64,000 bases of DNA, taken from positions 1,546,001-1,610,000 of the forward strand of contig NC_015387.1 of NCBI RefSeq assembly GCF_000195335.1. Reading direction: 5' to 3'. This DNA is from Marinithermus hydrothermalis DSM 14884. Lineage in GTDB: Bacteria; Deinococcota; Deinococci; Deinococcales; Marinithermaceae. Both the position numbers and the translations under genes were made by a program. Every line of letters begins with the position of its first letter. The stretch's first letter is position 1. This document shows positions 33,332 to 42,553 of this stretch, piece after piece. A model generated the notes under the pieces. That model was not told the DNA's origin, made no database searches, and was given only the letters and a program-made list of their open reading frames with translations.

Positions 33332-34596
33332 CCGTCCCCTAAGACCTCGAGCGCCTTCCGGCCGATATCCTTGCGGTACTGTGCGTGGGGAAACTCGACC
33401 GCCTCTACCCCCCGGTAGGCCACCGCCAGCGCCTCCCTCAAATCACGCCCACGCCCCACCACCGTGAGCACGCGGCCGCCGGCCGTCACCAGCCCCGCGT
33501 CCGTGCGCCGCGTACCCGCCTGGAAGTACAACACCCCCTCAGGCGGCGCTTCGGGAAGCCGCACCGGCAACCCCCGGTGGGGATCCTGCGGGTACCCAGG
33601 CGCGGCCATCACCACCCCCGCTGCCGCGCCTTCCTCCCACTCCAACCGGCACTCGGCCAACCGCCCCTCGACCACGGCCTGAGCGAGTTCCACGAGGTCC
33701 GACTTCAACAAGGGCAGCACCACCTGCGCCTCCGGATCCCCAAACCGCGCGTTGAACTCGAGCACCTTCGGCCCGTCCGCGGTCAGCATGAGGCCGGCGT
33801 AGATCACGCCCTTGTACACCACCCCTTCCTCGCGCAGCCCGTTGAGGAGGGGCCGGAGGATCTCCCGCTCGATCCGGTCCAGGGTGGCCGCGTCCAAGGG
33901 GTACGGGCAGACCGCGCCCATCCCGCCGGTGTTCGGTCCCTGATCTCGGTCCAACAGGCGCTTGTGGTCCTGCGAGGGCAGCAGGGGCTTGATCGTCTCG
34001 CCGTCGGTGAGCGCGAGCACGGTCACCTCGGTGCCCTCGAGGTACTCCTCCACCACCACCTCGCCGCGCCCGGCCTCGTCCGGGTGCCCCAGGATGTTCG
34101 CCACGGCCTGCTTGGCCTGGTGCAGGTCGGTCGCGACCGTGACGCCCTTCCCGGCGGCGAGGCCGGAGTCCTTCACCACGATGGGCACACCGACGGCCTC
34201 GATGTACTCGAGCGCCTCGAGGGGTTCATGAAAGACCCGGTACCGGGCCGTGGGGATCCCGTACCGCTCCATGAGCGTCTTGGCGTAGGCCTTGGACCCC
34301 TCGATCATCGCCGCGCGCTGGAGCGGGCCGAACACCGGGATGCCGCGCGCGCTGAACACGTCCGCGATCCCCTCCACAAGCGGCGCTTCCGGACCGACCA
34401 GGACGAGGTCGATCCCCTCCCGCTCGGCCCAGTCGGCCAGCGTGTGGATCGTGCCGTCCCACGGCACGATCTCCGCGAGCTCGGCGATCCCGGGGTTGCC
34501 CGGCGCCGCGTACAGGCGCGTGACGCGCGGGGACTGCGCGGCCTTCCAGGCCAGGGCGTGCTCCCGTCCACCTCCACCAACCACGAGGACCTTCAT
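33328..34596 (-). CDS. purD: phosphoribosylamine-glycine ligase
   Basis: A 422-residue ATP-grasp enzyme for the second step of purine synthesis (GAR synthetase). VLVVGGGGREHALAWK at the start, PGNPGIAELA, the ATP-grasp VVKDSGLAAGKGVTVA near 140, and the conserved QDHKRLLDRDQGPNTGGMGAVCP near 238-260 (quoted in part) identify it. ATG 34596 is chosen because TATAAT lies seven bases upstream; remarkably, the TAA in that box is also the stop codon of the upstream purN. It therefore has a leaderless promoter of its own within the operon. Confidence 0.96.
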   Translation of the reverse strand: MKVLVVGGGGREHALAWKAAQSPRVTRLYAAPGNPGIAELAEIVPWDGTIHTLADWAEREGIDLVLVGPEAPLVEGIADVFSARGIPVFGPLQRAAMIEGSKAYAKTLMERYGIPTARYRVFHEPLEALEYIEAVGVPIVVKDSGLAAGKGVTVATDLHQAKQAVANILGHPDEAGRGEVVVEEYLEGTEVTVLALTDGETIKPLLPSQDHKRLLDRDQGPNTGGMGAVCPYPLDAATLDRIEREILRPLLNGLREEGVVYKGVIYAGLMLTADGPKVLEFNARFGDPEAQVVLPLLKSDLVELAQAVVEGRLAECRLEWEEGAAAGVVMAAPGYPQDPHRGLPVRLPEAPPEGVLYFQAGTRRTDAGLVTAGGRVLTVVGRGRDLREALAVAYRGVEAVEFPHAQYRKDIGRKALEVLGDG

Positions 34597-34604
34597 GGTG
34601 GGGA

Positions 34605-35525
34605 TTATACCCGTTCCAGCAGGGTGCGCACCGCCGGGGGCAGCTCGGCCTTTAGGGCCTCCAGCTCCTGCCGCACCGCGGCCGCACCCGGCCGGTACGC
34701 CTCGAGCTTTAGGGTCTCCCAGGCCCACGCGGCGCGTTCCACGGGCCCGCCCGTGCCCTTCCAGGCCGCCAGGACCCGGTCCGGGTACCCGACCCGCTCG
34801 AGGAAGCGGGCCACGCGCAAATACTGTACCTTCCGGGGGGCTCCTTCGGGAGTGCGCCCCTCCAGCGCCGCGTAGATCGCCGCGGCCTCCGGCCCGTACC
34901 GCTCCCGCACGAAGCCTGCGTCGGGCGGCGGGAAGGCCCACCCCTCCAGTACGAGCCGCACCGCGTCCGGGTAGGCCCGGTGCTCCTCGTAAAGGATCCG
35001 CGCCGCGAGGGTCTCCTCCGTATCCCCTGGAAACACGGGCACGCGCCGCTGCAGCACCACAGGTCCCGAGTCCACCCCGGCGTCCACGAAGTGCACGCTA
35101 CACCCCGCCTCGCGCGCCCCGGCCTCGAGGGCCTGCCGCTGGGCGTGCAACCCAGGGAAGTCGGGGAGGAGGGAGGGGTGGATGTTCAGGATGCGGCCCG
35201 CCCAGGCCTCCACGAACACGGGCGAAAGGATGCGCATGAACCCCGCGAGACACACCAGGTCGATCCCGCGCGCTTCGAGCGCCGCTTGCGCCTGGGCCTC
35301 GAACGCGGCGCGCCCCCCGCGGGGCCAGGGGATGTGAAGGGCCTCCACCCCGGCTGAGCGCGCGCGGGCAAGGGCGGGCGCATCCTCGCGGTCCGAGACC
35401 ACCAGCACCACCGACCCCAAGGCGTCCCCTTGGGGGAAGGTCCGGAGGAGACTCGCCAGGTTGGTGCCGCGCCCCGAAGCGAAGACGGCGAGGCGGGCCG
35501 GACGGTCAAGGGGAAACGCGTCCAT
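34605..35525 (-). CDS. purN: GAR transformylase PurN with C-terminal extension
   Basis: A 306-residue protein. Residues about 10-200 are phosphoribosylglycinamide formyltransferase: AVFASGRGTNLASLL at the start, LAGFMRILSPVFVEAW near 101, catalytic NIHPSLLPDFPGLHAQ near 119 and the late GCSVHFVDAGVDSGPVV. It uses 10-formyl-THF in step three of purine synthesis. Usual length is 190-215, so about 100 extra residues at the C-terminus (starting near GPEAAAIYAALEGR) form a predicted helical segment I do not recognise. ATG 35525 lies 8 nt past the upstream gene's stop. Confidence 0.92.
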   Translation of the reverse strand: MDAFPLDRPARLAVFASGRGTNLASLLRTFPQGDALGSVVLVVSDREDAPALARARSAGVEALHIPWPRGGRAAFEAQAQAALEARGIDLVCLAGFMRILSPVFVEAWAGRILNIHPSLLPDFPGLHAQRQALEAGAREAGCSVHFVDAGVDSGPVVLQRRVPVFPGDTEETLAARILYEEHRAYPDAVRLVLEGWAFPPPDAGFVRERYGPEAAAIYAALEGRTPEGAPRKVQYLRVARFLERVGYPDRVLAAWKGTGGPVERAAWAWETLKLEAYRPGAAAVRQELEALKAELPPAVRTLLERV

Positions 35526-35533
35526 GCCCCACC

Positions 35534-36430
35534 TCACCCGAGGGCTTCCGGCCGGTGCTTGCGCCAGTACCGCACCAGCCCCATCACGCTCATCCACGCC
35601 GGGTCGGCCAGCTCGTACTCCCGCACCTCCGCGGGCGAGAGGCCGGCGGCCTCGAGCGTCTCCCGCACCAGCGCCTCGAACTCCGGCACGATGGCTTCCG
35701 CCTCCATCCCCTGCGCAAGCCGCGCGCGGATCCAGTCCGCCCAGTGAACCAGCCGCGCCTCCAGCGCGTCCAGGTGCGCGGCCACGTCCGTGAACCGCCC
35801 GAAGTGGGTCAGGTAGAGGGCCTCGAGGCCCTCCCGGCGCAGCCGGTCCAAGGAGGCCCGCCACGCCTCCACGTGGATGTCCGGGGGCGGGCACGGGGGG
35901 AGGACCGGCCCGTTACCGATCCGGACCCCGCCCACGTCCCCCGTGAAGGCCACGCCCTCCACGCGGTAGGCGTGGTGGTGCGGCGCGTGGCCGGGGGTCT
36001 CCAGCGCCTGGAAGGCCACCCCGCCGATCCGGAGCACCTCCCCGCTCTCCACGGGGCGGACCTGTTCCGCCGGGATGCCCTCCACGCGCCCCCACAGGCG
36101 CTCCATCGCCTCGCGGTAGATCCGCCGGGCCGAGTCCAAGAGCCGGCTGGGATCCACGAGGTGCTTCGCGCCGCGGGGGTGCACGTACACCCGGGCCCCG
36201 TGGTGCGCAAACCGCCAGGCCGCCCCCGCATGATCCAGGTGGATGTGGGTGACCAGCACGTGGCGCACGTCCTCAGGCGCGTACCCCAGCGCCTCGAGCC
36301 CCTCCGCTAAGCGGGCGTACGCCGACTCGGGTCCGGTCTCGATGAGGACCGGCCCGTCTTGGGTCTCCACCACGAAGCTCGCGATGATGCGGGGCACCCC
36401 GGCGTGGTGCACGTCGATCGTGTGGATCAC
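35534..36430 (-). CDS. MBL-fold metallo-hydrolase
   Basis: A 298-residue metallo-beta-lactamase-fold hydrolase. The [11 protein letters not shown] motif (HxHxDH, near 62-72), [11 protein letters not shown] near 146, FTGDVGG near 162 and LTHFGR near 203 supply the dimetal ligands. This arrangement matches a broad cytoplasmic group including glyoxalase II-like and quorum lactonase-like enzymes; I cannot name the substrate. The C-terminal 80 residues are helical, and may provide a substrate pocket. It starts with GTG overlapping the FAH-family stop (GTGA) and follows AGGAGG; it is the second gene of the FAH-MBL-purN-purD run. Confidence 0.85.
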   Translation of the reverse strand: MIHTIDVHHAGVPRIIASFVVETQDGPVLIETGPESAYARLAEGLEALGYAPEDVRHVLVTHIHLDHAGAAWRFAHHGARVYVHPRGAKHLVDPSRLLDSARRIYREAMERLWGRVEGIPAEQVRPVESGEVLRIGGVAFQALETPGHAPHHHAYRVEGVAFTGDVGGVRIGNGPVLPPCPPPDIHVEAWRASLDRLRREGLEALYLTHFGRFTDVAAHLDALEARLVHWADWIRARLAQGMEAEAIVPEFEALVRETLEAAGLSPAEVREYELADPAWMSVMGLVRYWRKHRPEALG

Positions 36431-37185
36431 CGGGCCTCCTCCACGATCTGCGTCCTAAGCGCCCCGATGCCTTCGATCTCGACCACGACCTCGTCCCCCG
36501 GACGGAGGGGCCCCACCCCTTCCGGCGTGCCGGTGAGGACCACGTCGCCCGGCCGCAGGGTCATGAAGGTGGAGATGTAGCTGAGGACGCGGGCGACCGG
36601 GAAGATCATCTGGCGGGTGGAGGCCTCTTGCCGCACTGTGCCGTTCACGCGCGTGCGGAGGGTGACGGCCTGCGGGTCGAGGGCCGTCTCGAGCCACGGC
36701 CCAAGGGGGCAGAACCCGTCCGCGGACTTCGCGCGGGTCCACTGCAGGTCCGTGCGCTGCTTGTCCCGCGCCGTCAGGTCCAGCGCGCACGTGTACCCCA
36801 GCACGTGCTCGAGCGCCGCCTCCTCCGAAACGTTGCGGAGCGGCTTCCCGATGACCAGCGCGAGCTCCCCCTCGTAGTGCAGTTCCTTCGTCCAGCTGGG
36901 GTAGGCCACCCGCGCGTCCGGGTCCGCGAGCGCGTTGGGGGCCTTCAGGAAGAGCCCCGGCTCCTGCGGGAGGTCCTTCCCGAAGTCGTGCCCCATCTCC
37001 CGGATGTGGTCCAGGTAGTTGCGCCCCACGCAGACGATCGCTCCGGGCGTGGCCGGCGCGCGGAGCCGCACTTCCTCTAGCGCGAAGGTGCGGCCGGTCG
37101 TAGCGCCGGCCGGCCCCTCGGTCTCCTGGATCGTGCGGCCTTCCAGCACCCCCCAGCGCCCCTCGTTGAACCGAACCAGCTTCAT
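36427..37185 (-). CDS. fumarylacetoacetate hydrolase family protein
   Basis: A 252-residue FAH-fold enzyme. The N-terminal ~65 residues form the small domain typical of these proteins, and the core carries [15 protein letters not shown] (near 52), the metal site [12 protein letters not shown] (E-x-E, near 104), [13 protein letters not shown] (D, near 131) and [14 protein letters not shown] near 217. Members act as 2-hydroxyhepta-diene-dioate isomerases, acylpyruvate hydrolases or oxaloacetate decarboxylases; here substrate is unknown. ATG 37185 is preceded by TATACT with seven bases between, so this opens a leaderless transcript leading into purN and purD. Confidence 0.87.
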   Translation of the reverse strand: MKLVRFNEGRWGVLEGRTIQETEGPAGATTGRTFALEEVRLRAPATPGAIVCVGRNYLDHIREMGHDFGKDLPQEPGLFLKAPNALADPDARVAYPSWTKELHYEGELALVIGKPLRNVSEEAALEHVLGYTCALDLTARDKQRTDLQWTRAKSADGFCPLGPWLETALDPQAVTLRTRVNGTVRQEASTRQMIFPVARVLSYISTFMTLRPGDVVLTGTPEGVGPLRPGDEVVVEIEGIGALRTQIVEEAR

Positions 37186-37201
37186 GGGAAAAAGTATACC
37201 C

Positions 37202-39067
37202 TCACCCCTCGAGCTCCGCCGCGAGCGCCTCCCACCGGGCGTATCGCTCCGCCAGCGCGCGCTCCAGCTCCGCTTGCTCGCGCGCGATGCGGGCGTAAGC
37301 CTCGGGGGAAAGGCCGGGGGTGTTCGCCTCCTGGGCGAGGGCCTGCCCGCGCGCCTCGAGCGCGGCAATCTCGGCCTCGAGCCGCTCCAGGGCGCGCTCG
37401 GTGTGCCAGCGGCTCTTGCCCCGACGGCGCGCGGGTCGGGGTTTTTGCGGCGCGGTGGGGGGAGTCTGGGGCGTGGAGCGCAGGCGCGCCAGGGCCTCGG
37501 AGGGCGGGGCGGGGTGGTCGTCGAACCGCCCCTCCCCCAGCCGCCAGGTGCGCGTCGCGACCCGGTCCAGGAAGGCCCGGTCGTGGCTCACCACGATCAG
37601 GGTGCCCGCGTACGCCGCTAGGGCCGCCTCCAACGCCTCGATCGTCTCGAGGTCCAAATGGTTCGTGGGCTCGTCCAGCACCAAGAGGTTGGCTTCTTTG
37701 AGGGCGAGCAGCAAGAGCATGAGCCGGGCCCGCTCCCCGCCGGAAAGGTCCCGCACCTTCTTGAACTGCGCGGCGTACGGGAAGCGCCACGCCCCCAACA
37801 GGTCGTGCGCCTTGCGTTCACCCACCAGGTCGTAGAGCGTCTCGAACAGTGTGCGCTCCGGGTCCACCCCGCTGAGCCGCTGGTCGTAATACCCCAGCAC
37901 CACCCGCGCACCGAAACGCACCGTGCCCCTAGGATCGTCCGAAGCCAAGAGGCCCAGGAGCACCTTGAGGAAGGTGGTCTTCCCCGCCCCGTTCGGCCCC
38001 ACGAGGGCCACGCGTTCCCCCCGCCGAAGCACGAGGTGCTCCACGGAGAATAACCGCCGCGCCCCGAAGGCCTTCACGAGCCAACGTGCCTCCAAGACCC
38101 GCTCCCCCGAGGGAGTCGCGGGAAACCGGATCCGAAGGCCGGCCGCCTTGCGCGGCGGCTCGGGCGGAGCCGCGGCCAGGTGGCGCTCGAGACGCGCCTC
38201 GAGCGCGTCCTTCCGCGCGGCCTGCTTGGCGCTGGTGGCCGCCCAGCGCCGGGTGCGCTCGAGGCTAGCCTCTAAACGGGCTTTTTCCCGCGCCCAGTGC
38301 TTCCACGCAGCGACCTCGGCCTCGAGCTCCCGCGCGCGCGCCGCCCGGAAGGCGGTATACCCGCCCTCGTACACCTGGAGCCGTCCGTTTTGGAGCAGGG
38401 CGGTCTTTTGAGCGACGCGGTCCATGAACGCGCGGTCGTGCGAGACGAAGAGGAGCGCGCCGCCATACCCCCGCAGGAACTCCGCGAGCCAGTCGCGCAT
38501 CTCGAGGTCCAGGTGGTTTGTGGGCTCGTCGAGCAACAGCGCGTCCGCTCCCGAGAGCAAGGCCGCACCGAGCGCCAGTCGGCGGGCCTCCCCCCCGGAA
38601 AGGCGCGCCGCTTCCTCCTCCTCCCGGCCCGCAAACCCCAGCCCTTTGAGGACCGCCTCGTACCGGGCGCGGCGGGTGTACCCCCCACCGGCCTCGAACC
38701 GGGCGTGCAGCGCCTCCCAACGCGCGTACACCTCGGGGTCCGCGAGGCGGGGCTCGAGGGTGGCGAGTTCCTTTTCCATGGCTTCCAGCCGGGCGAAGCC
38801 TTGCTTGAGCACGGCCGCGACCGTCTGTCCCGGCAGGAAGATGGGGTCCTGGGCCAGTGCGGCGAGGTGCGCCTGGGGCGCGCGGATCACGCGGCCCGCG
38901 CTGGGCTCGAGCTCCCCCAGGAGGATCCGGAGGAGCGTGGTCTTTCCTGCGCCATTCGGCCCCACGAGGGCCACGCGCTCCCCCGTGCGCAGCTCAAAGC
39001 GCACGTCCTGGAACAGGTCGCGCCCGCCTACCGTGTAGGTGATGGCTTCCAGCGTAACGATCCGCAT
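37202..39067 (-). CDS. ABC-F family ATP-binding protein
   Basis: A 621-residue cytoplasmic protein with two ABC ATPase domains and no membrane helices. Walker [13 protein letters not shown] near 37 and [12 protein letters not shown] near 346; signatures [16 protein letters not shown] and [16 protein letters not shown]; Walker [12 protein letters not shown] and [11 protein letters not shown]; a coiled interdomain linker (about 245-300) and a C-terminal coiled coil (about 550-618). ABC-F proteins act on the ribosome (EttA/Uup-type) or in antibiotic resistance; the C-terminal coiled coil points to the Uup-like side. ATG 39067 shares its A with the plsY stop (TAATG). Confidence 0.9.
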   Translation of the reverse strand: MRIVTLEAITYTVGGRDLFQDVRFELRTGERVALVGPNGAGKTTLLRILLGELEPSAGRVIRAPQAHLAALAQDPIFLPGQTVAAVLKQGFARLEAMEKELATLEPRLADPEVYARWEALHARFEAGGGYTRRARYEAVLKGLGFAGREEEEAARLSGGEARRLALGAALLSGADALLLDEPTNHLDLEMRDWLAEFLRGYGGALLFVSHDRAFMDRVAQKTALLQNGRLQVYEGGYTAFRAARARELEAEVAAWKHWAREKARLEASLERTRRWAATSAKQAARKDALEARLERHLAAAPPEPPRKAAGLRIRFPATPSGERVLEARWLVKAFGARRLFSVEHLVLRRGERVALVGPNGAGKTTFLKVLLGLLASDDPRGTVRFGARVVLGYYDQRLSGVDPERTLFETLYDLVGERKAHDLLGAWRFPYAAQFKKVRDLSGGERARLMLLLLALKEANLLVLDEPTNHLDLETIEALEAALAAYAGTLIVVSHDRAFLDRVATRTWRLGEGRFDDHPAPPSEALARLRSTPQTPPTAPQKPRPARRRGKSRWHTERALERLEAEIAALEARGQALAQEANTPGLSPEAYARIAREQAELERALAERYARWEALAAELEG

Positions 39068-39636
39068 TAGCGTCGCCTCATCAGGATCTGCAATCCTCGA
39101 GCCAGCACCGCGAGGGCCACGAGCAGCACGGCGCTTAGGGCCTTGGGGTCCGTGCGCAGGGCGTAGAGCAGGTAGGCGTACCCCCAGATCGCCCCGAAGG
39201 GGATGGGGTAGATCCCGCGTCGGGTGTGCCGCCAGTACGCCAGGTAGTAAAGAAGCACGCCGAGAAGCCCCACCCCGAGCGCCGCCAGGGTGGGTCCGGG
39301 ACGCAGGTACAGGAAGAACCCCAAGGTGGGCGCGATACCGCCGCCGCCGCGGAAACCGAAGTAGAGGGGCCAGGTGTGCCCCGCCACCACCCCGAGGGCC
39401 ATGAGCGGCACCGTCCAAGGATGCTCAGCGAAGACGCTCAGGTACGCGACCACCGCGCCTTTTGCCATGTCCAGCAGGGCGACCGCCACCCCCCAGGCCG
39501 GCCCGAGCTGCCGGAACACCCCTGAGCCGCCGGGAAGGTCAGCACGCCGGATGTCCGTTCCACGTAGCAACCCGGCGATCACCCCGAAGGCGAGCGAGCC
39601 CACCAGGTAGCTCAGCGCCACGAGTAGCCCATCCAT
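39067..39636 (-). CDS. plsY: glycerol-3-phosphate acyltransferase PlsY
   Basis: A 189-residue inner-membrane enzyme that moves the acyl group from acyl-phosphate to glycerol-3-phosphate, the first step of phospholipid synthesis. About five helices. The three family motifs are visible: GSLAFGVIAGLLRGTDIR near 12-29, GSGVFRQLGPAWGVAVALLDMAKGAVV near 37 (quoted partly here as GSGVFRQLGP and DMAKGA), and GHTWPLYFGFRGGGGIAPTLG near 86 with the glycine-rich FRGGGG. Shares one base with the next gene's start, so the ABC-F gene is downstream in the same transcript. Confidence 0.93.
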   Translation of the reverse strand: MDGLLVALSYLVGSLAFGVIAGLLRGTDIRRADLPGGSGVFRQLGPAWGVAVALLDMAKGAVVAYLSVFAEHPWTVPLMALGVVAGHTWPLYFGFRGGGGIAPTLGFFLYLRPGPTLAALGVGLLGVLLYYLAYWRHTRRGIYPIPFGAIWGYAYLLYALRTDPKALSAVLLVALAVLARGLQILMRRR

Positions 39637-39666
39637 CGCTTTCGTAGGTTAGCATCTTGCGTGTGT

Positions 39667-39702
39667 TAGACTGTATTTGGAAATTAACGAGAAGCGTTTC
39701 CA
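39667..39702 (+). promoter_or_regulatory. promoter and LacI-type operator before the LacI gene
   Basis: TAGACT (39667-39672) is a likely -10 box. GAAGCGTTTC (39691-39700, centred on CG) approximates the AAnCGnTT core of LacI-family operators and suggests autoregulation. It sits just downstream of the expected transcription start. Confidence 0.45.
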
Positions 39703-39711
39703 CGGGTTGCC

Positions 39712-40742
39712 ATGAGGAAAAAATCACCATCCATGAGGTCGCCAAGCACGCCGGAGTCGGGATCGGCACCGTCAGCCGCGTGATCAACAACCACCCTTCC
39801 GTCCGGCCGGAGACCCGCGCGCGCGTCCTCGCGGCCATGGAAGCGCTGGGCTACACCCCCAACCCGCACGCGCGCCGCATCGCGGGAGGGCGCAGCTACA
39901 CCGTCTCCGTCATGCTGCCCTTCATCGCCACCGAGTTCTACACCCGGCTCGTGGAGGGCATCGAACGCGTGCTTTCCGAGCAGCGCTACGACCTCGCCCT
40001 CTTCCCCATCCTGACCAAGCGGCGGCTCGAGCGCTTCCTCACCAGCCACACCCTCGCCTACCAGACCGACGGCTTGATCGTCGCCTCGTACAACCTCGCC
40101 GAGCTCTTCCCCGGCGGGCATCTCCCCACCGACCGCCCGGTGGTCTTCGTGGACGCGCAAAGCCCCCGGCACGACTCGGTCTACCTGGATAACCGCCTGG
40201 GCGGGCGGATCGCCGCGGAGTACCTGATGCGCTTCCCCGGTGGCCTGTACGCGATCGGGGTGGAGGAGGAGCTCGATCAGGCCTTCAAGAACACGGGGTT
40301 CGCCGAGCGGATCCAAGGATTCCAGGAGACCCTCGCCCAACACAACCGCCCCTTGCCGCCCCGCCACGTTTTCAAAACCCGCTTCAGCGCTGAAGGCGGA
40401 CGCCTCGCCCTACAGCACTTCCTGCGCCAGGGCAGCCCCCCCTTCAACATCTTCGCCACCGCGGACCTCGTCGCGCTCGGCGTGATCGAGGAGGCCCAGC
40501 GCCTCAAGCTCAACATCGGCCAGGACGTTCGCGTCCTGGGGTTTGACGGCCAGCCCTGGACCGAAGCTAAAGGCATCTCCACCCTGATGCAACCGGTCGA
40601 AGCCATGGGAGAACGCGCCGCGACACTATTGCTCGAACGCATGGAAGGGCATAAGGGCCGACCGCGTTCGGTGCGGTTCGAGCCCATCCTGATCGAGCGC
40701 ACCTCGACCGGGTACCCGCCGGACGCGGTGTACGTCCCCTAG
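39712..40742 (+). CDS. LacI-family transcriptional regulator with displaced start codon
   Basis: About 344 residues. HTH: TIHEVAKHAGVGIGTVSRVINNHPSVRPETR (partly quoted as TIHEVAKHAGVGIGTVSRV) followed by hinge YTPNPHARRIAGGRSYTVSV and a periplasmic-binding-like effector domain. The HTH frame has no start codon in the expected place: its codons read back through CAT GAG GAA AAA ATC. An ATG at 39712 (ATG AGG AAA AAA) is one base out of frame and would give M-R-K-K-I-T-I-H if the run of six A at 39718-39723 had seven. Either a sequencing deletion, a real frameshift or transcriptional slippage explains it. Non-AUG starts upstream at 39657/39663 lie before the promoter and are unlikely. Stop overlaps the converging ABC gene by 4 nt (shared CTAG). 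Neighbours do not reveal the effector. Confidence 0.8.
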
Positions 40743-42553
40743 GCGTGGGCGTACTGCAGCTCGTACAACTTCGCGTAGTACCCGCCGGCCTCGAGCAACT
40801 CCGCGTGCGTGCCCTCCTCGACGATGCGGCCCTTCTTGAAGACCAGGATCCGGTCCACGTGCTGAATCGTTGAGAGGCGGTGCGCGATGATCACCGAGGT
40901 GCGCCCCTCCATCACGCGCTCCATCGCGGCCTGGATCTTGCGCTCGGTCTCGGTATCTACGCTCGCCGTGGCCTCATCGAGGATCAGGAGGATGTCCGGG
41001 TTGTGCAGTACCGCGCGAGCCAGGGCGAGGAGTTGCTTCTGCCCGGTGCTGAGCCCGCCCCCGCGCTCGTGAAGCACCGTCTGGTACCCTTGGGGCAGCC
41101 GCTCGATGAACTCGTCTACCCCCACGAAACGGCACACCTCGCGGATGCGTTCCATCGGGATGCGCTCGTCCCCAAGGCGCAGGTTGTCCTCGATGGTGCC
41201 GGAGAAGAGGAAGGGGTCTTGAAGCACCAGCACCAGCCCAACCGCCCGCCGCAGGTCCTGCTGGCAGTACTCGCGCACATCCCGCCCGTCGATCAGCACG
41301 CGGCCCTTCTGGGGGTCGTAGAAACGAGTGATGAGGCTGATCGTGCTGGTCTTCCCTGCGCCGGTCGCTCCCACCAGGGCCACCTTCTCCCCCGGGCGGA
41401 TCTGGAAGGACACGTCCTTGAGGACCCACTCGTCCTCCGCGGGTTCCCGGCCCGCCGGGGTGTAGGCGAACCACACGTGCTCGAAGCGGATCTCGCCCTT
41501 AAAGCGCGTGACCGGCAGGGCGTCGGGCTTATCGGTGACCTCCTCCGGGGTGTCCAGCAGGTTAAAGATCCGCTCGGCCGAGGCCATCGCGGCTTGGAAG
41601 ATGTTGAACTTGTCGGACATGTCCTGAAGGGGCTGGAAGAAGTTGCGCGCGTAATCCAGGAAGGCCACGAGCACCCCAAACGTGATCGCCCCGCGCAGCA
41701 CCTCTCCCCCACCGTACCAGATGAGCAAGGCCACCGTGATCTCGCCCAGCACCCCCACGATGGGGAAGAAGATCGCGAACCAGCGGATCACCTCGATCCA
41801 AGCGTCCCGCAGGCTTCGGTTCAGCGCGTCAAAACGCTCCGCCTGCCGGGCCTCCTTCACGAAAAGCTGCGTGGTCAAGACGCCGGAGAGGTTCTCCTGA
41901 AGGGCGGCGTTCACCCGCGCCAGCCTTAGGCGCATCTCCCGGTACGCCTCGCGCATGTGCACGCGGATCCAGGTCGTGACCCCCAGCAAGGCCGGCATCA
42001 CCGCGAACGCGACCAAGGCCAGCTTCCAGTTCAGGGCGAGCATGAAGGCCATGATCCCCACCAGCATGAAGAGGTCGGCCAACAACCCGACCAGCCCTGC
42101 GGTGATGAACTGGTTGATCGCGTCCACATCCGAGGTAATGCGGGTCAGCAAACGCCCCACCGGGGTGCGGTCGAAATACCCCACGTGCAGCCGCTGGATC
42201 TTGCGGAAGATGTCCGAACGGAGGTCGTAGAGCACGCGCTGCCCGATCCAGGCGAGAAGGTAGGTTTCCGCGTAACGGGCCGCGAAATCCAAGGCACGCA
42301 CCCCGAGAAACACCAGGCTCGCCCAGAGCAAGATCCGGTAGCGTTCGGCCACGGCGCGGGCCTCCTGCGGCACGATGGCCTCGTCGATCGCGTACCGCAG
42401 GATCAAGGGAAACACGTTCGCGGTCAAGGTAGAGATCAACAAAACGACGAGTGCAAGGACGACCTGCCGCCAGTAAGGCCGCACGTACTGCAGGATGCGG
42501 CGCGCAAGCCGCGGGTCGAAGGACTTCTTGTACGCCTCGTCTTCGCTATGCAT
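40739..42553 (-). CDS. tmrA: heterodimeric ABC exporter subunit, TmrA-like (catalytic site partner)
   Basis: A 604-residue type IV ABC half-exporter: six helices (about 30-320) then an NBD with Walker A VGATGAGKTSTISL near 390, Walker B LLILDEATASVD with catalytic Glu near 519, and the non-canonical signature LSTGQKQLLALARA (LSTGQ) near 497. Paired with the next gene, it matches Thermus TmrAB, a heterodimer with one hydrolytically competent site that exports drugs and peptides and is used as a TAP model. ATG 42553 overlaps the tmrB-like stop (TGATG); a GTG at 42556 is possible. Its stop overlaps the lacI stop. Confidence 0.9.
   Translation of the reverse strand: MHSEDEAYKKSFDPRLARRILQYVRPYWRQVVLALVVLLISTLTANVFPLILRYAIDEAIVPQEARAVAERYRILLWASLVFLGVRALDFAARYAETYLLAWIGQRVLYDLRSDIFRKIQRLHVGYFDRTPVGRLLTRITSDVDAINQFITAGLVGLLADLFMLVGIMAFMLALNWKLALVAFAVMPALLGVTTWIRVHMREAYREMRLRLARVNAALQENLSGVLTTQLFVKEARQAERFDALNRSLRDAWIEVIRWFAIFFPIVGVLGEITVALLIWYGGGEVLRGAITFGVLVAFLDYARNFFQPLQDMSDKFNIFQAAMASAERIFNLLDTPEEVTDKPDALPVTRFKGEIRFEHVWFAYTPAGREPAEDEWVLKDVSFQIRPGEKVALVGATGAGKTSTISLITRFYDPQKGRVLIDGRDVREYCQQDLRRAVGLVLVLQDPFLFSGTIEDNLRLGDERIPMERIREVCRFVGVDEFIERLPQGYQTVLHERGGGLSTGQKQLLALARAVLHNPDILLILDEATASVDTETERKIQAAMERVMEGRTSVIIAHRLSTIQHVDRILVFKKGRIVEEGTHAELLEAGGYYAKLYELQYAHA

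Noticed and set aside
39657-39671. TTG 39657 or GTG 39663 as the LacI start
   Set aside because: They would place the likely -10 box and operator inside the coding region and add an unusual 22-residue leader before the HTH.
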